Origin: Rubrobacter sp.
Lineage (GTDB): Bacteria; Actinomycetota; Rubrobacteria; Rubrobacterales; Rubrobacteraceae
Assembly: GCA_013815485.1 (NCBI GenBank)
Contig: JACDGB010000147.1
Coordinates: 1-5,516 of the forward strand
Length of the DNA stretch: 5,516 nucleotides
Direction: 5' to 3'
Below the pieces are notes generated by a model. The model saw nothing but the letters and a program-made list of their open reading frames with translations, ran no database searches and was not told the origin of the DNA. Positions 4,902 to 5,516 of the stretch are shown here, piece by piece (position 1 is the stretch's first letter; each line of letters opens with the position of its first letter). The translations under genes and the position numbers were made by a program.

Positions 4902-5516
4902 CCCTCCACCAGCCGCTTCAGTGCCCGCAACGTCTCCTCGAAACGCACCGGACTGCCGGCGTCATAGCCGATGTCGCTCAGGGCAGAGACCGTTTGTACC
5001 GTCGCGGGGGCGAACTCGGGGATCATATAGAAGACTTCGGATGGGAGGCCGATGGCGCGTATTTCACCCTTGTCCAGGACGCAGATTCGGTCGGCTACTT
5101 CGACCACTTCGTTGGTGTCGTGGGAGACGAGAACGATGGAGGTTCCGGTTTGCCGGAGGGTCCGGATAAGACGCAGTAGGTCCCCCCTCGCCTCCGGATC
5201 CAACGCCGATGTCGGCTCGTCGAGGACGAGCACCTCAGGCCCCATCGCCAGCACGCCCGCGATGGCGACCCGCCGTTGCTCGCCACCTGATAGCGCGAAC
5301 GGCGACCGGGTTTTCAGATGCACCGCGCCGACGAGCGAGAGGGACTGCCGCACCCGGTCTTCGATCTCGCCTTCATCCAGACCGAGACGGCGCGGCGCGA
5401 AGGCTACGTCCTCGGCCACGGTTGGCGCGAAGAGGGCCGCCTCGGGGAACTGAAAGACGAGCCCGACCCTCCGCCGAAGCTCGCTCTTTTTTAGCGTGGC
5501 CGCGTTCGCGCCGTCC
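4898..5516 (-). CDS. ecfA2: Energy-coupling factor ATPase EcfA2, 5' end beyond the window
   Basis: This is one of the two ATPases that power ECF importers. The first complete codon visible is 5515-5513, and 205 residues are seen. About 75-80 N-terminal residues, including Walker A, should lie outside. The Q-loop is VGLVFQFPEAALF (17-29); the FPE form is typical of EcfA2 rather than EcfA1, whose motif usually reads FQNP. The ABC signature is LSGGEQRR (75-82), Walker B LVLDE (96-100) with catalytic E100, the D-loop SALDP, and the H-loop LVSHD with H132. The C-terminal ECF-type extension ends in PVRFEETLRALKRLVEG. A GTG at 5419 is an internal codon, since the Q-loop lies upstream of it. EcfA1 is expected further upstream. 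Confidence 0.93.
   Translation of the reverse strand, partial: DGANAATLKKSELRRRVGLVFQFPEAALFAPTVAEDVAFAPRRLGLDEGEIEDRVRQSLSLVGAVHLKTRSPFALSGGEQRRVAIAGVLAMGPEVLVLDEPTSALDPEARGDLLRLIRTLRQTGTSIVLVSHDTNEVVEVADRICVLDKGEIRAIGLPSEVFYMIPEFAPATVQTVSALSDIGYDAGSPVRFEETLRALKRLVEG

Noticed and set aside
5052..5453. Plus-strand frame of 133 codons opposite ecfA2
   Set aside because: It is antisense to the ABC ATPase core, whose signature, Walker B and H-loop are unmistakable on the minus strand.
1..5516. CRISPR array, tRNA or rRNA gene
   Set aside because: No regularly spaced repeat units of suitable length, no tRNA cloverleaf and no rRNA-like conserved stretch were recognised by eye on either strand.

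Overview
The window is high-GC bacterial DNA. It reads as a junction between a conserved housekeeping locus on the right and an accessory, IS-damaged region on the left. The ECF-transporter/pseudouridine synthase order (ecfA2-ecfT-truA, all on the minus strand) is the arrangement usually found downstream of rplQ in Gram-positive lineages. Together with the GC content and Shine-Dalgarno use, it suggests an actinobacterium. A deep-branching one such as Rubrobacter fits, but the genus is a guess.

Left part (1 to about 1500): the 3' part of an IS630-family element on the plus strand. Its transposase is split between two frames at a run of seven A. The right end of the element abuts, and probably truncates, a minus-strand PD-(D/E)XK nuclease-like gene with visibly lower GC. 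Nuclease stop codon and last few residues appear to come from IS DNA.

Middle (about 1475 to 2553): a 210-bp divergent intergenic region carrying a perfect 12-bp palindrome and weak promoter-like sites. It is followed by a plus-strand class I SAM-dependent methyltransferase. This gene converges on a minus-strand O-methyltransferase, and a perfect 14-bp-stem hairpin between them probably serves as a bidirectional terminator. One arm of that hairpin encodes the last residues of the O-methyltransferase.

Right part (2532 to 5516, minus strand, transcribed right to left): ecfA2 (its 5' end lies beyond the window), a possible 15-codon coupling ORF, ecfT, a short spacer with a weak terminator-like hairpin and a tandem 7-bp repeat, truA, and an O-methyltransferase translationally coupled to truA. 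EcfA2 and EcfT would form the energising module of an ECF vitamin or metal importer with an EcfA1 expected just outside the window. TruA modifies tRNA anticodon-arm uridines. No S component is visible, so the transported substrate cannot be named.

I do not see a clearly new multi-gene system. The observations most worth checking are the micro-ORF linking ecfA2 to ecfT, the transposase frame change, the IS truncation of the nuclease, and the heptamer repeat upstream of truA.
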